Translations under genes and position numbers: made by a program
Notes under the pieces: generated by a model
Told to the model about the DNA's origin: nothing
Seen by the model: the letters and a program-made list of their open reading frames with translations, nothing else
The model's database searches: none
Source of the DNA: Flavobacteriales bacterium
GTDB lineage: Bacteria > Bacteroidota > Bacteroidia > Flavobacteriales_D > Cryomorphaceae
Direction of reading: 5' to 3'
Length of the DNA stretch: 36,015 nt
Assembly (NCBI GenBank): GCA_022448105.1
Contig: JAKVAV010000006.1
Coordinates: forward strand, 1 to 36,015
Shown: in pieces, positions 27,655 through 36,015 of the stretch
Numbering within the stretch: the stretch's first letter is position 1
How the letters are laid out: each line of letters begins with the position of its first letter

Positions 27655-28777
27655 GCTCAAACTAAATTTTAAGCACTTTTTATTTGCGGCAGCAGCCATA
27701 ATTTTGATATCCTCTTGCGAGACGGAAGTTGACCTACTCGCCCCCTACGAAGAAACACCAGTTATATACGGAATTCTGGACTTCTCCAAGGACACTCAAT
27801 TTGTTCGAATCAACAAGACTTTTTTGGGTGAAGGAGATCCTTCTTTGTACGCAGGAATTAAAGATTCCATAGAATACGATCCGGAAGACATCTCTGCCAT
27901 CATATTTAAATATGATACCGATGGCAATTTATTGGATTCTTTCCCACTATTACCAACTGACATACCCAATAGAGAACCGGGGATATTCTATGATGAGGAT
28001 GTAAGATTCTACTATACCGACGCCCAACTCTTTACTGCAAGTGAAATAGAACTGAATTCTTTTAATCCAAGTGATTTTTCATTTAAACTCAATGTCAACA
28101 TCAAAGGAGAAGAGTATACGGCGACCACAGTATTTCCAGGAATAACAGAATCAACTATTTTCAGACCAATTCCCCCATCAGGCATCCCTCCGACTGTCGC
28201 TGAATTGAGGTTCACATTTGGCTCTAGTCCCTCATTGAATTTCACATCGACGACATTAACTTTTGTTAGAGACGGCTCGACAGAAGTATATTCTGGACTG
28301 TTAAGACTCAACTTCAACTATGAAGACGTTGATGGAAATTATTTCGAAAATCAAAAAATTGATTTCAGCCTTGGGGAATTCACCCCCTCTCAAAACCAGT
28401 TTACAAGCCAAGTTCAAGGAGAAAATTACTACACATTTTTAGCATCACAATTCGACCAGATTCCAGGCCTATCAAGAGTGGAGTTTGTAAATCTAAAAGT
28501 GATCGTTACCGGAGCACCAGAAGAATTGAGCACCTACATCGATGTTGTGCAGCCTGTGAGTGAGTTTTCACCCACTTTGAGCAATTATACCAATATTGAT
28601 AATGGCGCTATAGGAATATTTAGCTCTGTAGGGTCTGTATCTAGGCTCGCTTTTTTTAGCGAGAATTCTGTGAAGATGTTTAGACAGTTTTCCCTGACAA
28701 ACACTTACAACTACTGTGTATTGGAAGACGGAGATAATGACGGGCTCATATGGAGCACTTCATCACCTTGTCAATAA
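27653..28777 (+). CDS. Lipoprotein of unknown function, Bacteroidota-type
   Basis: The protein starts at the ATG at 27653 ([20 protein letters not shown]), giving 374 residues; an open frame extends 48 codons upstream but lacks signal-peptide character. The lipobox ISSC places the lipidated Cys near residue 22. The mature protein opens ETEVDLLAPYEETPVIYGIL and is rich in beta strands. It resembles a widespread Bacteroidota lipoprotein group (of the DUF4249 kind), but this is a memory-based match. It ends 117 bp before dnaK on the same strand. No partner gene explaining its role is visible. Confidence 0.75.
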   Translation: MLKLNFKHFLFAAAAIILISSCETEVDLLAPYEETPVIYGILDFSKDTQFVRINKTFLGEGDPSLYAGIKDSIEYDPEDISAIIFKYDTDGNLLDSFPLLPTDIPNREPGIFYDEDVRFYYTDAQLFTASEIELNSFNPSDFSFKLNVNIKGEEYTATTVFPGITESTIFRPIPPSGIPPTVAELRFTFGSSPSLNFTSTTLTFVRDGSTEVYSGLLRLNFNYEDVDGNYFENQKIDFSLGEFTPSQNQFTSQVQGENYYTFLASQFDQIPGLSRVEFVNLKVIVTGAPEELSTYIDVVQPVSEFSPTLSNYTNIDNGAIGIFSSVGSVSRLAFFSENSVKMFRQFSLTNTYNYCVLEDGDNDGLIWSTSSPCQ

Positions 28778-28790
28778 TTTTCTGACGTAT

Positions 28791-28879
28791 TGTCATCCAT
28801 AATGACAGACTTTGTGTCAAATTTGTCGTAAAAAGTCAAAATTTGGAACTGGTACAGCTCTTGCTCAGTCCGTGTCAAA
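28791..28879. promoter_or_regulatory. TGTCA-rich repeats upstream of dnaK
   Basis: The 116-bp gap before dnaK contains a dyad TGTCAT-N5-ATGACA (28791-28807) and two copies of GTGTCAAA (28814-28821 and 28872-28879). The dyad has no following U-tract, so it is not a clear terminator of the preceding gene. The TGTCA core also occurs in the hsp20 upstream repeats. No CIRCE (HrcA) element is present. A role in heat-shock control is inference. Confidence 0.35.
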
Positions 28880-28893
28880 CATAACTGAAAGCA

Positions 28894-30801
28894 ATGAGTA
28901 AAGTAATTGGAATAGACCTAGGTACCACAAATTCGTGTGTATCGGTTATGGAGGGAAGCGAGCCCGTCGTTATTGCAAATAGCGAGGGAAAGCGTACCAC
29001 TCCTTCGATTGTAGCCTTCACAGAAGGTGGTGAAAGAAAGGTGGGAGATCCTGCAAAAAGACAGGCTATCACCAATCCAACGAAGACCATATCGTCGATC
29101 AAACGGTTTATGGGTAACTCTTATGATGAAGTTTCCACAGAAATTTCTAGAGTTCCCTATAAGGTGGTGAAAGGAGACAACAACACTCCGAGAGTCGAAA
29201 TTGACGACAGAAAATATACCCCACAAGAAATTTCTGCGATTGTTTTGCAGAAAATGAAGAAAACAGCTGAAGATTACCTTGGAACATCTGTTTCTGAAGC
29301 AGTTATCACAGTTCCTGCGTACTTCAACGATTCACAGAGACAAGCGACCAAGGAAGCTGGCGAAATCGCTGGTCTCAAGGTGAGGAGAATCATCAACGAG
29401 CCTACTGCGGCAGCCTTGGCGTATGGACTTGACAAGAAAAGTGAAGACGTAAAAGTGGTAGTTTTCGACCTTGGAGGTGGAACTCATGACGTTTCGATTT
29501 TGGAGCTCGGTGATGGTGTATTTGAAGTATTATCAACTGATGGTGACACTCACCTCGGAGGTGATGACTTCGACCAGGTAATCATCGATTGGTTGGTAAA
29601 TGAATTCAAAAGCGAATACAGTACTGATCTGACGCAGGACCCGATGGCGCTTCAGCGATTGAAAGAGGCTGCTGAAAAAGCAAAAATTGAGCTGTCAAGC
29701 TCTACTTCTACCGAGATTAACTTGCCATACATCATGCCTGTAGATGGCGTGCCACGTCACTTGGTAAAGACTTTAACAAGGGCCAAATTTGAGCAACTTG
29801 CAGACTCGCTAATTAAAAGAACGATTGATCCTTGTGAAAAGGCGCTTAAAGCTGCTGGTTTAAGCAAATCTGATATCGATGAAGTTATCTTAGTAGGAGG
29901 ATCTACAAGAATCCCTGCAGTAGTAGAAAACGTTAAAGATTTCTTCGGAAAAGAGCCTTCAAAAGGAGTAAATCCAGACGAAGTAGTTTCCATCGGTGCC
30001 GCCATCCAAGGCGGAGTTTTGACGGGAGAGGTCAAAGACGTCCTTTTACTAGATGTAACACCACTTTCATTGGGAATTGAAACCATGGGAGGTGTATTCA
30101 CCAAGCTGATCGAAGCGAATACTACTATTCCAACCAAGAAATCGGAAGTGTTCTCAACCGCTTCGGACAATCAACCTTCAGTAGACATTCATGTACTCCA
30201 AGGTGAGCGTCCAATGGCTTCAGGAAATAGAACAATTGGTCGATTCCAGTTGACAGACATTCCACCTGCACCAAGAGGAGTACCTCAAATTGAAGTTACC
30301 TTCGATATTGACGCAAATGGAATCTTGAATGTTTCGGCCAAGGATAAAGCAACTGGAAAAGAGCAGAGCATTAGAATTGAAGCTTCCAGTGGACTTTCCG
30401 ATGAGGAAATCGAGAAAATGAAGAAAGAAGCTGAAGCCAATGCAGATGCCGACAAAAAAGCGAAAGAAGAAGTTGATACCATCAACCAGGCTGATTCGCT
30501 CATTTTCCAAACAGAGAAGCAGCTTTCTGAATTTGGTGACAAAATCCCAGCGGATAAGAAACAACCCATCGAAGATGCTCTTGCAGACTTGAAGAAAGCA
30601 CACGAAGCGAAAGACATTGACGGCATGAAGGCTGGTATGGAAAAACTCAACACAGTTTTCCAAGCGGCATCTCAAGAAATGTACAATGCACAGCAGCAAT
30701 CTCAAGACGCAAGTGACGCTGGCGCTGAATCTACTTCAAGCGGGACCGACGAAGAAGTTACTGATGTTGACTTTGAAGAAGTAAGCGACGAGCAGAAGTA
30801 A
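28894..30801 (+). CDS. dnaK: Molecular chaperone DnaK (Hsp70)
   Basis: DnaK is an ATP-dependent chaperone working with DnaJ and GrpE. It has 635 residues, the normal length. The ATPase domain opens [19 protein letters not shown] and carries [35 protein letters not shown] (the phosphate-2 loop, with His where E. coli has Phe) and [13 protein letters not shown]. The substrate-binding domain includes [17 protein letters not shown] and GIPPAPRG-like [19 protein letters not shown]. The C-terminus ends in EEVSDEQK, similar to the usual EEVKD tail. dnaJ and grpE are not beside it. A strong terminator follows 26 bp after the stop. Confidence 0.98.
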   Translation: MSKVIGIDLGTTNSCVSVMEGSEPVVIANSEGKRTTPSIVAFTEGGERKVGDPAKRQAITNPTKTISSIKRFMGNSYDEVSTEISRVPYKVVKGDNNTPRVEIDDRKYTPQEISAIVLQKMKKTAEDYLGTSVSEAVITVPAYFNDSQRQATKEAGEIAGLKVRRIINEPTAAALAYGLDKKSEDVKVVVFDLGGGTHDVSILELGDGVFEVLSTDGDTHLGGDDFDQVIIDWLVNEFKSEYSTDLTQDPMALQRLKEAAEKAKIELSSSTSTEINLPYIMPVDGVPRHLVKTLTRAKFEQLADSLIKRTIDPCEKALKAAGLSKSDIDEVILVGGSTRIPAVVENVKDFFGKEPSKGVNPDEVVSIGAAIQGGVLTGEVKDVLLLDVTPLSLGIETMGGVFTKLIEANTTIPTKKSEVFSTASDNQPSVDIHVLQGERPMASGNRTIGRFQLTDIPPAPRGVPQIEVTFDIDANGILNVSAKDKATGKEQSIRIEASSGLSDEEIEKMKKEAEANADADKKAKEEVDTINQADSLIFQTEKQLSEFGDKIPADKKQPIEDALADLKKAHEAKDIDGMKAGMEKLNTVFQAASQEMYNAQQQSQDASDAGAESTSSGTDEEVTDVDFEEVSDEQK

Positions 30802-30827
30802 TTCTGTAATCAATAAAGGTAAAGAAG

Positions 30828-30854
30828 CCCGCTCAGAAAAGAGCGGGTTTTTTT
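30828..30854 (+). terminator. Intrinsic terminator of dnaK
   Basis: A perfect 7-bp GC-rich stem (CCCGCTC / GAGCGGG) with loop AGAAAA is followed by seven T residues. It lies 26 bp after the dnaK stop. The T-tract overlaps the last bases of the convergent cytochrome c peroxidase gene. Confidence 0.92.
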
Positions 30855-31890
30855 ATGGCCGAAATGATGGATTCGAAACAAAAGACGAGTCGTTCAACGT
30901 CTTTAAAAAAGCTAGCATCACTTCTTTTTCTCGCTCTGAAAAAACTGGTTCTTCTCTCAGAAAATAATTCATTTGATGATCAATAAAGGGGTGAGCATTC
31001 ACATCTTCACTGTAAAAATCCAGGACTTCTTCTAGCGTTTCAAATCTACCGTCGTGCATGTAAGGGGCGGTGAATAATAGATTTCTTAGACTAGGAACTT
31101 TAAATTTCCCCTCATCTTTTTTATCCAGAGTAATACCATATACACCTTGATCATCGGCAAAACCTTGATCGATGCCATTATTTGCAAAACTACCGTTAGT
31201 GCCTAAGGCGTGCGCATCCGTTGTATGGCAATGCAAACAGTTTCCCATGCCTTGATCGTTAACGAATATGAAACCCTCGAATTCCTCCTTCGTAAATTCA
31301 GCCTCGCCACGGAGGACTTTATCGTATTTTGAGTCGGCACTTATAAGTGTAAGCTGAAATTGAGCTAGTGCATCTGCTACTAGCAAGCTATCAACTTCTT
31401 GATTAGGATACGCTTCGGCAAATAGCCTCCTGTACCTCTTTTGGGAGGTAATCTCATTCAAAGCTTCACTCCACGATAAATTCATCTCCTCATGGCTACT
31501 GACTACTTCGATAGCTTGTTGTTGAAGAGTTTCAGATCTTCCATCCCAAAAAAACCGTCGGTGCCATGCTAGATTAAAAAGTGGGGGGGTATTCCTTAGA
31601 ACTTCTCGACCGCTCACCCCTTTATTGAGTGCAACTCCCCTATCCGCAAACGCAAATTCTGGTTTATGGCATGAAGCACATGACAAGGAAGAATCAACAC
31701 TCAGAATTTTATCATAAAAGAGTGTTTTTCCCAAAAGCACTCCTTCTTCGGTGAGGTCTGCAGTTTCAGAATGCAACATAGGTGGAAAAGCCATTGGAAT
31801 CTCAATTCTGTAGCTGGTTGGACCATCATAAAAGGAAGCGGCACTTAAGAAAATACTAACAACCAAAAGAACCGTAATCTTTAGCTTCAT
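30853..31890 (-). CDS. Di-heme cytochrome c peroxidase / MauG family protein
   Basis: The protein has 345 residues and an export signal (KITVLLVVSIFLSAASF). Two CXXCH heme c motifs are present: CASCH at residues 71-75 in SLSCASCHKPEFAFADRG, and CLHCH near residue 218 in MGNCLHCHTTDAHALG. Other family motifs are GKTLFYDKILS, RNTPPLFNLAWHRRFFWDGR, and VPSLRNLLFTAPYMHDGRFETL. Members reduce hydrogen peroxide in the periplasm or oxidise protein residues (MauG). Its ATG overlaps the upstream T9SS gene by 4 bp (ATGA), so the two are coupled. Which activity it has is not readable. Confidence 0.93.
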   Translation of the reverse strand: MKLKITVLLVVSIFLSAASFYDGPTSYRIEIPMAFPPMLHSETADLTEEGVLLGKTLFYDKILSVDSSLSCASCHKPEFAFADRGVALNKGVSGREVLRNTPPLFNLAWHRRFFWDGRSETLQQQAIEVVSSHEEMNLSWSEALNEITSQKRYRRLFAEAYPNQEVDSLLVADALAQFQLTLISADSKYDKVLRGEAEFTKEEFEGFIFVNDQGMGNCLHCHTTDAHALGTNGSFANNGIDQGFADDQGVYGITLDKKDEGKFKVPSLRNLLFTAPYMHDGRFETLEEVLDFYSEDVNAHPFIDHQMNYFLREEPVFSEREKEVMLAFLKTLNDSSFVSNPSFRP

Positions 31891-32813
31891 CTTGAAATCA
31901 CAACCTTTTGTACTTCAGATTTTAAGTTTGACCTGACCAGAACTTCATAAATACCAGTTGGCAAATCTGAGACATCTACAAAAAATTTGGTCGGTATGCG
32001 ATTGAAGTGCTTGACAACTTGACCATTTTCTGAGAACACAACCAACTCTTCAATGATGTGAAATTGGTCTGATTTCTTTAGTTCTATATGTAGCTTATTT
32101 TGAACGGGATTGGGATAAAGGTTCACATAACTTGCGCTTGAAGGGTCTTCGCCAACTGTATGCACAAATGTGGGCTCCAATCTCATATTGTCAATCATCC
32201 AACCATCAGCATTACCCGGAATCGTATCGCTAAAAAATGTAAACCTTACGAGCAATGTATCGGAGGTTTCAAATAACCATGAATAGTCATAACAAAGCCA
32301 TATTTCCTGCCAATCAGAATCTTTCCCTGAAAAAACTACAGTTTCGTTGGCAAGTGTATCTACATTTTCGGGGTACTCCCATCCATACCAGTTGTATACA
32401 AAAGGACTGGTAAATGCATTTTCCCAAGTTTGTCCTCCGTCCACTGAAAAGTCGACTGTTCCTCCATCTAAGGAATCAATATCTAGCTTCTGAGCCCATG
32501 TGAATGCTACAATTCCGAAAAAACCCCATTCCTCGTCCAAAGGTGCAGCACAATAAAAAGTAGAGGTATCAGCAACGGGGTAAGGATTTAGGGTATCGGT
32601 CAATATTGCATTTGGCAATGAAAGAGCCTGATCAAAAATTTCCTTCTGGGGCTGACCAATCTGCCAAAGAGTCGAACTTGAATCAATGGACACCTCAAGA
32701 GCATCATACCAAGGATCAGGATCCTCGGTATCGAAATCTTGTACAAAAAACTGGGAGAAAGAGCTTGAAGAAAATAAGAAGAGTATGCAGAAAATTACAA
32801 GAAAAGTTTTCAT
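31887..32813 (-). CDS. T9SS-secreted protein with MAM/adhesin-like beta domain
   Basis: The protein has 308 residues and a signal peptide (KTFLVIFCILFLFSSSSFSQ). Residues about 22-215 form one beta-rich domain opening FVQDFDTEDPDPWYDALEVS, with SVDGGQTWENAF and IPGNADGWMIDNMRLEPTF, the pattern of MAM/concanavalin-like domains that precede T9SS tails. The tail VNLYPNPVQNKLHIELK, ending in VQKVVISR, is the sorting domain. It is coupled by a 4-bp overlap to the cytochrome c peroxidase gene. No enzymatic motif was found. A partner or substrate of the di-heme protein is possible but unproven. Confidence 0.8.
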   Translation of the reverse strand: MKTFLVIFCILFLFSSSSFSQFFVQDFDTEDPDPWYDALEVSIDSSSTLWQIGQPQKEIFDQALSLPNAILTDTLNPYPVADTSTFYCAAPLDEEWGFFGIVAFTWAQKLDIDSLDGGTVDFSVDGGQTWENAFTSPFVYNWYGWEYPENVDTLANETVVFSGKDSDWQEIWLCYDYSWLFETSDTLLVRFTFFSDTIPGNADGWMIDNMRLEPTFVHTVGEDPSSASYVNLYPNPVQNKLHIELKKSDQFHIIEELVVFSENGQVVKHFNRIPTKFFVDVSDLPTGIYEVLVRSNLKSEVQKVVISR

Positions 32814-32881
32814 AGTCGATCATCGGTTAGTTAAGGCACTGTACAAAGTAGAAAAGCCGATCCATAACAACTATTTAAAGT

Positions 32882-32899
32882 CCTTAAATTGTTTTAAGG
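32882..32899. repeat. Inverted repeat CCTTAAA-TTGT-TTTAAGG in a divergent intergenic region
   Basis: A perfect 7-bp-arm dyad with a 4-nt loop lies in the 150-bp region between the divergent T9SS gene (start 32813) and the RND exporter gene (start 32964). No U-tract follows, so an operator or leader hairpin is more likely than a terminator. The rest of this gap shows nothing clear. Confidence 0.35.
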
Positions 32900-32963
32900 C
32901 CAATCTATTCATCAGTGGGTTATTTATAGTTGTGGAAAATAGTAAGTGGGCTTTCTTGGAACA

Positions 32964-35237
32964 ATGACTGAGCAGATACGTTCTTTGCCATTGATGCTCA
33001 ATAAGAGAATTGCCGTTATCGGCCTATTGGTGTTGGTGGGATTGACAGCATTTTTTGCGTCAACCTTACCCCAGACGAGTTTCGACTATAATTTTGATAA
33101 ATTTTTCAAGCCCGACGATCAGGCTACTCAGTACTTCCAAGCCCACCGTGATACCTTTAGTACTGATAATGATTTTGTTTTAGTCGGTTTGGTCAATAGG
33201 AGTGGTGCATTCGCGGCAGAGTTTTTGGCCAATGTTGAATTCCTGACTAAGGAATTAGCTCAATTGCCATATGTCACATCAGTTCTTTCACCAACGAATG
33301 CAAGTATCCGAGTAAGAGAACCGCTCACTGGGGCTGTGTTTGAAAGACCGCTAGTTAAAGGAAATAGATCGACCGACTCACTTAAAGTCTTGTCGGACCC
33401 AAGTTCAATAGGCAATCTTTTTTCTGCGGATACAACGGCAATTTCCATACTTATCATGACAGAAGAGTTCTTGAGCAAGGACAAATGTGATGAACTCGCA
33501 AAGGCTCTTGAGCAGACCCTTTCCTCTTATGAGTTTGATGGCGTACATATTTCTGGAAGAGCGATTGGGCAGGTTGTTTTCATAGATAAAATTCAAAAAG
33601 AGTTTATCCTTTTCATGAGTGTTGCCCTCTTCTTTGTGATAATACTCCTGTTTGTCATGTTCAAGAGCTTAAGGGGAATCATCCTACCGATGTGCACGGT
33701 TCTGTTGGCTGTTGTTTGGAGCATAGGAATTATGAACCTTTCGGGAAGAGGCATAAGTATTCTTTTGAATATGTTACCTCCCGTGATCTTCGTGGTCGGC
33801 ATGAGTGATGCAGTCCACCTCTACTCTAGGTACTTGGAAGAACTGAAAAAAGGGCTCTCCAAAAAGGAGGCGATTCGTTTGATGACCATCGATACTGGCC
33901 TCGCAACACTGCTAACCAGCATTACTACAAGCATTGGCTTTGCCAGTCTTTGGTTTACAGGAATTCCTGCACTTCAAGAATTTGGATTGCTTACTGCGGC
34001 TGGAGTAATTGCTGCCTTCCTTATAGCAATCATCATGATGCCTGCCTGGCTGACCATTGCTCCCAAACCCAGAAAATATTTAGAATCGACAAGTATTCAC
34101 AGATGGGACGGTTTTCTTCTCATGCTTTTTGGAAGTGTGACTCGACGAAAAAGACCTGTTTATATTATAACTGTTTTACTTGCAGCTCTAATGGTCTATG
34201 GGGTAAGCCAATTGGAACTCAACAATTATCTGCTTGAAGACCTAAAAAAGAGCGAAAAACTCAGACAGGATTTCACCTTTTTCGATGAGTACTTTTCTGG
34301 TGTACGACCTTTTGACATGGGATTACAGTGGAAAGAAGAGATTGATTTAGATCATCCTGAGTACTTCGATGCGCTATCCAAGGTTCACACATTTCTTAAA
34401 GATAATTATGGAGCAGGTGCAATTCTTTCCCCACTGTCAATTGTCCAAGAACTCAACCGCAGCAGAAATAGTGGGAGAAATGAGTATTACACGTTACCAG
34501 AAAATGACCGACAGAGAAAGAAAGTCATTAAAGACTATCGTCAAATCCTGAAAACCGGGAAGATCTCTAACCTTACGACAGAAGATGGCAGGTACATCAG
34601 AGTGCTCGGTCGAGTGGGAGATGAAGGTGCACAACATTTTGCTGAAATGAATGAAGAGTTAGCTGCCTTTATTAGAAAAGAAGGCATAGACAAACTAGCG
34701 GAAATAACAATCACAGGAACCGGCACTCTCATTGACCGAACAAATCAAACTCTTGTTTTGAGTCTTGCGAAAGGTCTCGGAGCCGCATTTCTATTGATTT
34801 CTGTTTTGATGGGAATTATGTTCAAGTCGATCAGAATGGTGATCATAGCTCTTGTACCCAACTTTCTTCCTCTTCTTGCCGTTGGATCAGTCATGGCTTT
34901 AGGCAACATCTATCTGAATATGAGCTCGGGCATCATCTTTACCATTGCCTTCGGCATCGCTGTTGACGACACGATTCACCTGTTGAGTCGTTATAAACTC
35001 GAATTGATTAAAGGAAAGTCAAAATATGAGGCAATGCAAAATGCATATCTCTACACGGGAAAAGCATTAATCATTACGAGTATAATTCTATTTGGAGGGT
35101 TTATCGGTTTATGTTTCAGCTCGTTTCAGAGCACCTTCTTCATCGGGCTATTCGTGACTTTAACCCTTGCCTTTGCCCTCATCTTTGATTTCACTTTACT
35201 GCCACCGTTAGTGATCGGCAAAGAGAAAACTAATTAG
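32964..35237 (+). CDS. RND-superfamily (MMPL-type) exporter
   Basis: The start was set at the ATG at 32964 (MTEQIRSLPLMLNKRIAVIG); a GTG 18 bp earlier is less likely. The protein has 757 residues, the short two-domain RND type, with helix 1 at about 20-40, a periplasmic loop to about 210, a five-helix sterol-sensing-like bundle (about 215-370), and the same plan repeated in the second half. The conserved charged positions in the helices are present: VVGMSDAVHLYSRYLEELKK in the first half and GIAVDDTIHLLSRYKLELIK in the second, the proton-relay type sites. Such proteins export lipids or hydrophobic compounds by proton motive force. Its end overlaps the convergent antiporter gene by 8 bp. The substrate is unknown. 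Confidence 0.9.
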   Translation: MTEQIRSLPLMLNKRIAVIGLLVLVGLTAFFASTLPQTSFDYNFDKFFKPDDQATQYFQAHRDTFSTDNDFVLVGLVNRSGAFAAEFLANVEFLTKELAQLPYVTSVLSPTNASIRVREPLTGAVFERPLVKGNRSTDSLKVLSDPSSIGNLFSADTTAISILIMTEEFLSKDKCDELAKALEQTLSSYEFDGVHISGRAIGQVVFIDKIQKEFILFMSVALFFVIILLFVMFKSLRGIILPMCTVLLAVVWSIGIMNLSGRGISILLNMLPPVIFVVGMSDAVHLYSRYLEELKKGLSKKEAIRLMTIDTGLATLLTSITTSIGFASLWFTGIPALQEFGLLTAAGVIAAFLIAIIMMPAWLTIAPKPRKYLESTSIHRWDGFLLMLFGSVTRRKRPVYIITVLLAALMVYGVSQLELNNYLLEDLKKSEKLRQDFTFFDEYFSGVRPFDMGLQWKEEIDLDHPEYFDALSKVHTFLKDNYGAGAILSPLSIVQELNRSRNSGRNEYYTLPENDRQRKKVIKDYRQILKTGKISNLTTEDGRYIRVLGRVGDEGAQHFAEMNEELAAFIRKEGIDKLAEITITGTGTLIDRTNQTLVLSLAKGLGAAFLLISVLMGIMFKSIRMVIIALVPNFLPLLAVGSVMALGNIYLNMSSGIIFTIAFGIAVDDTIHLLSRYKLELIKGKSKYEAMQNAYLYTGKALIITSIILFGGFIGLCFSSFQSTFFIGLFVTLTLAFALIFDFTLLPPLVIGKEKTN

Positions 35238-36015
35238 ACGGCACCTTCTTTCCTAAAAATGAAATGACGAGATAAAGAAGACCAAAACCGAGAAGGTAGT
35301 TGACCACCCACGGCAGAGCTACGACAGCGGATAGGGTCGTGAACAATACAGCCACTAGCCCAACAGTCAACGCATATGGCAGCTGAGTTTTAACATGCTG
35401 CAAATGGTCGCATCTGGTAGCTAAGGAACTTAATATAGTGGTGTCGCTAATCGGCGAGCAATGATCACCCAAAACCGCTCCAGCCAGCACGCAAGAGGTT
35501 GTATTCAGAAAAATACTCATCGAGCTTGAAAGATCTATGCCCGTTTCAAGACAGAGAGTCCAGGACAGAGGAAGCATGATGGGATATATGATAGCCATTG
35601 TACCCCACGAGGAGCCTGTAGAAAATGCCACCAGTGCAGACAACAAGAATGTCACTCCTGGAATCGTCCAATAAGCTAATCGCCCTTTGGCGATTCCAGC
35701 TAAAAAATCTGCCGTGTGCATTTCGTCGGTCAAGGAAGCCAAACTCCAAGCAAGGATGAGAATCACAATGGCTGGAACCATCGTTTTAAATCCATCAATC
35801 GATATGGAAATTGCCTTACTAAAGCTCAGTGTCTTTCGAACGGAACTGATGAGAATAGCCGCAATCAAGCCAAAAGTAGACGACCAGAGTAAGGCTTTAT
35901 AGCTATCAGAATTCCCGATGATCATCGAGAGTTTTCTACTGAAAGATAGTTCTTCACTAGACCAAGCTGAAGGATCGGCATTAATCCCGGTGTAAAAAAG
36001 ACCTACCACTGTTCC
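35230..36015 (-). CDS. NhaC-type Na+/H+ antiporter, C-terminal part (N-terminus beyond the window)
   Basis: The frame is open to the window edge (261 residues plus stop; the full family length is about 480-530), so only the C-terminal half is seen. Characteristic motifs are FSTGSSWGTMAIIYPIMLPL and GAVLGDHCSPISDTTILSS followed by ATRCDHLQHVKTQLPYA, the signature of the Na+/H+ antiporter family PF03553. About six membrane helices are visible. The proteins exchange sodium and protons across the inner membrane, consistent with a marine habitat. Its last 8 bases overlap the RND exporter gene. Some relatives transport other solutes (malate/lactate or amino acids), so the exact ion pair is not certain. 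Confidence 0.9.
   Translation of the reverse strand, partial: GTVVGLFYTGINADPSAWSSEELSFSRKLSMIIGNSDSYKALLWSSTFGLIAAILISSVRKTLSFSKAISISIDGFKTMVPAIVILILAWSLASLTDEMHTADFLAGIAKGRLAYWTIPGVTFLLSALVAFSTGSSWGTMAIIYPIMLPLSWTLCLETGIDLSSSMSIFLNTTSCVLAGAVLGDHCSPISDTTILSSLATRCDHLQHVKTQLPYALTVGLVAVLFTTLSAVVALPWVVNYLLGFGLLYLVISFLGKKVPSN

Noticed and set aside
28778-28893. CIRCE/HrcA operator upstream of dnaK
   Set aside because: No TTAGCACTC-N9-GAGTGCTAA-like repeat is present; only TGTCA-type repeats are seen.
29461-29520. His instead of Phe in the DnaK phosphate-2 loop (GGGTHDVS)
   Set aside because: I recall this variant in other Bacteroidota DnaK proteins, so it is probably lineage-typical; all other motifs are normal.
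30220-30705. Long antisense open frames inside dnaK (161, 137 and 122 codons on the minus strand)
   Set aside because: They mirror the codon pattern of dnaK, have odd composition and no recognisable domain; they are shadows of a conserved gene.
32946-32963. GTG at 32946 as the start of the RND exporter
   Set aside because: The ATG at 32964 gives a more typical N-terminus just before the first membrane helix.

Overview
The window looks like chromosome of a Bacteroidota bacterium, probably a marine Flavobacteriales-type organism. The reasons are low-to-moderate GC by eye, at least five proteins ending in type IX secretion (T9SS) sorting domains (a YPNP motif plus a short beta-sandwich tail), Bacteroidota-type lipoproteins, almost no Shine-Dalgarno sequences, and a SusA-like amylase beside an SLC45/GPH-type MFS sugar porter. 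No rRNA, tRNA, CRISPR array, transposase or phage gene was seen.

Positions 1-25314 form one large starch/maltodextrin locus. On the left are secreted and surface proteins: a GH13 amylase cut by the window edge, a CotH-kinase/lamin-tail protein, a CBM-esterase, and a protein made only of four starch-binding-like modules. Next come a plus-strand SusA-like GH13 and a convergent MFS sugar transporter. The core is a tightly packed minus-strand operon running leftward from 24439 to 10978: pfkA, a BadF-type sugar kinase, beta-phosphoglucomutase, GH65 maltose phosphorylase, two lipoprotein GH13 enzymes, methylglyoxal synthase, class II FBP aldolase, glucose-6-phosphate isomerase and a T9SS protein, ending at a strong hairpin terminator. 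In order of reaction this encodes starch to maltose, then glucose plus beta-glucose-1-phosphate, glucose-6-phosphate, fructose-6-phosphate, fructose-1,6-bisphosphate, triose phosphates and methylglyoxal.

A divergent gene at 24556 encodes a NrtR-like regulator: a Nudix domain with a degenerate Nudix box and a C-terminal winged helix. An inverted repeat of the form AGTGT-N7-ACACT lies in four intergenic regions (1831-1849, 7340-7356, 10902-10918, 24460-24476). Each copy sits 21-43 bp upstream of a minus-strand start codon, which suggests one local regulon controlled by this regulator. This is the main discovery candidate in the window.

Positions 25397-30854 hold housekeeping and stress genes: hsp20, an RluA-family pseudouridine synthase, panB, a lipoprotein of unknown function and dnaK. 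Upstream of hsp20 is a composite element: three near-copies of a 14-bp repeat spaced exactly 31 bp apart, with a perfect dyad between the first two. Positions 30853-36015 hold a di-heme cytochrome c peroxidase/MauG protein with a T9SS partner, an RND-superfamily exporter, and the C-terminal part of an NhaC-type Na+/H+ antiporter cut by the window edge.
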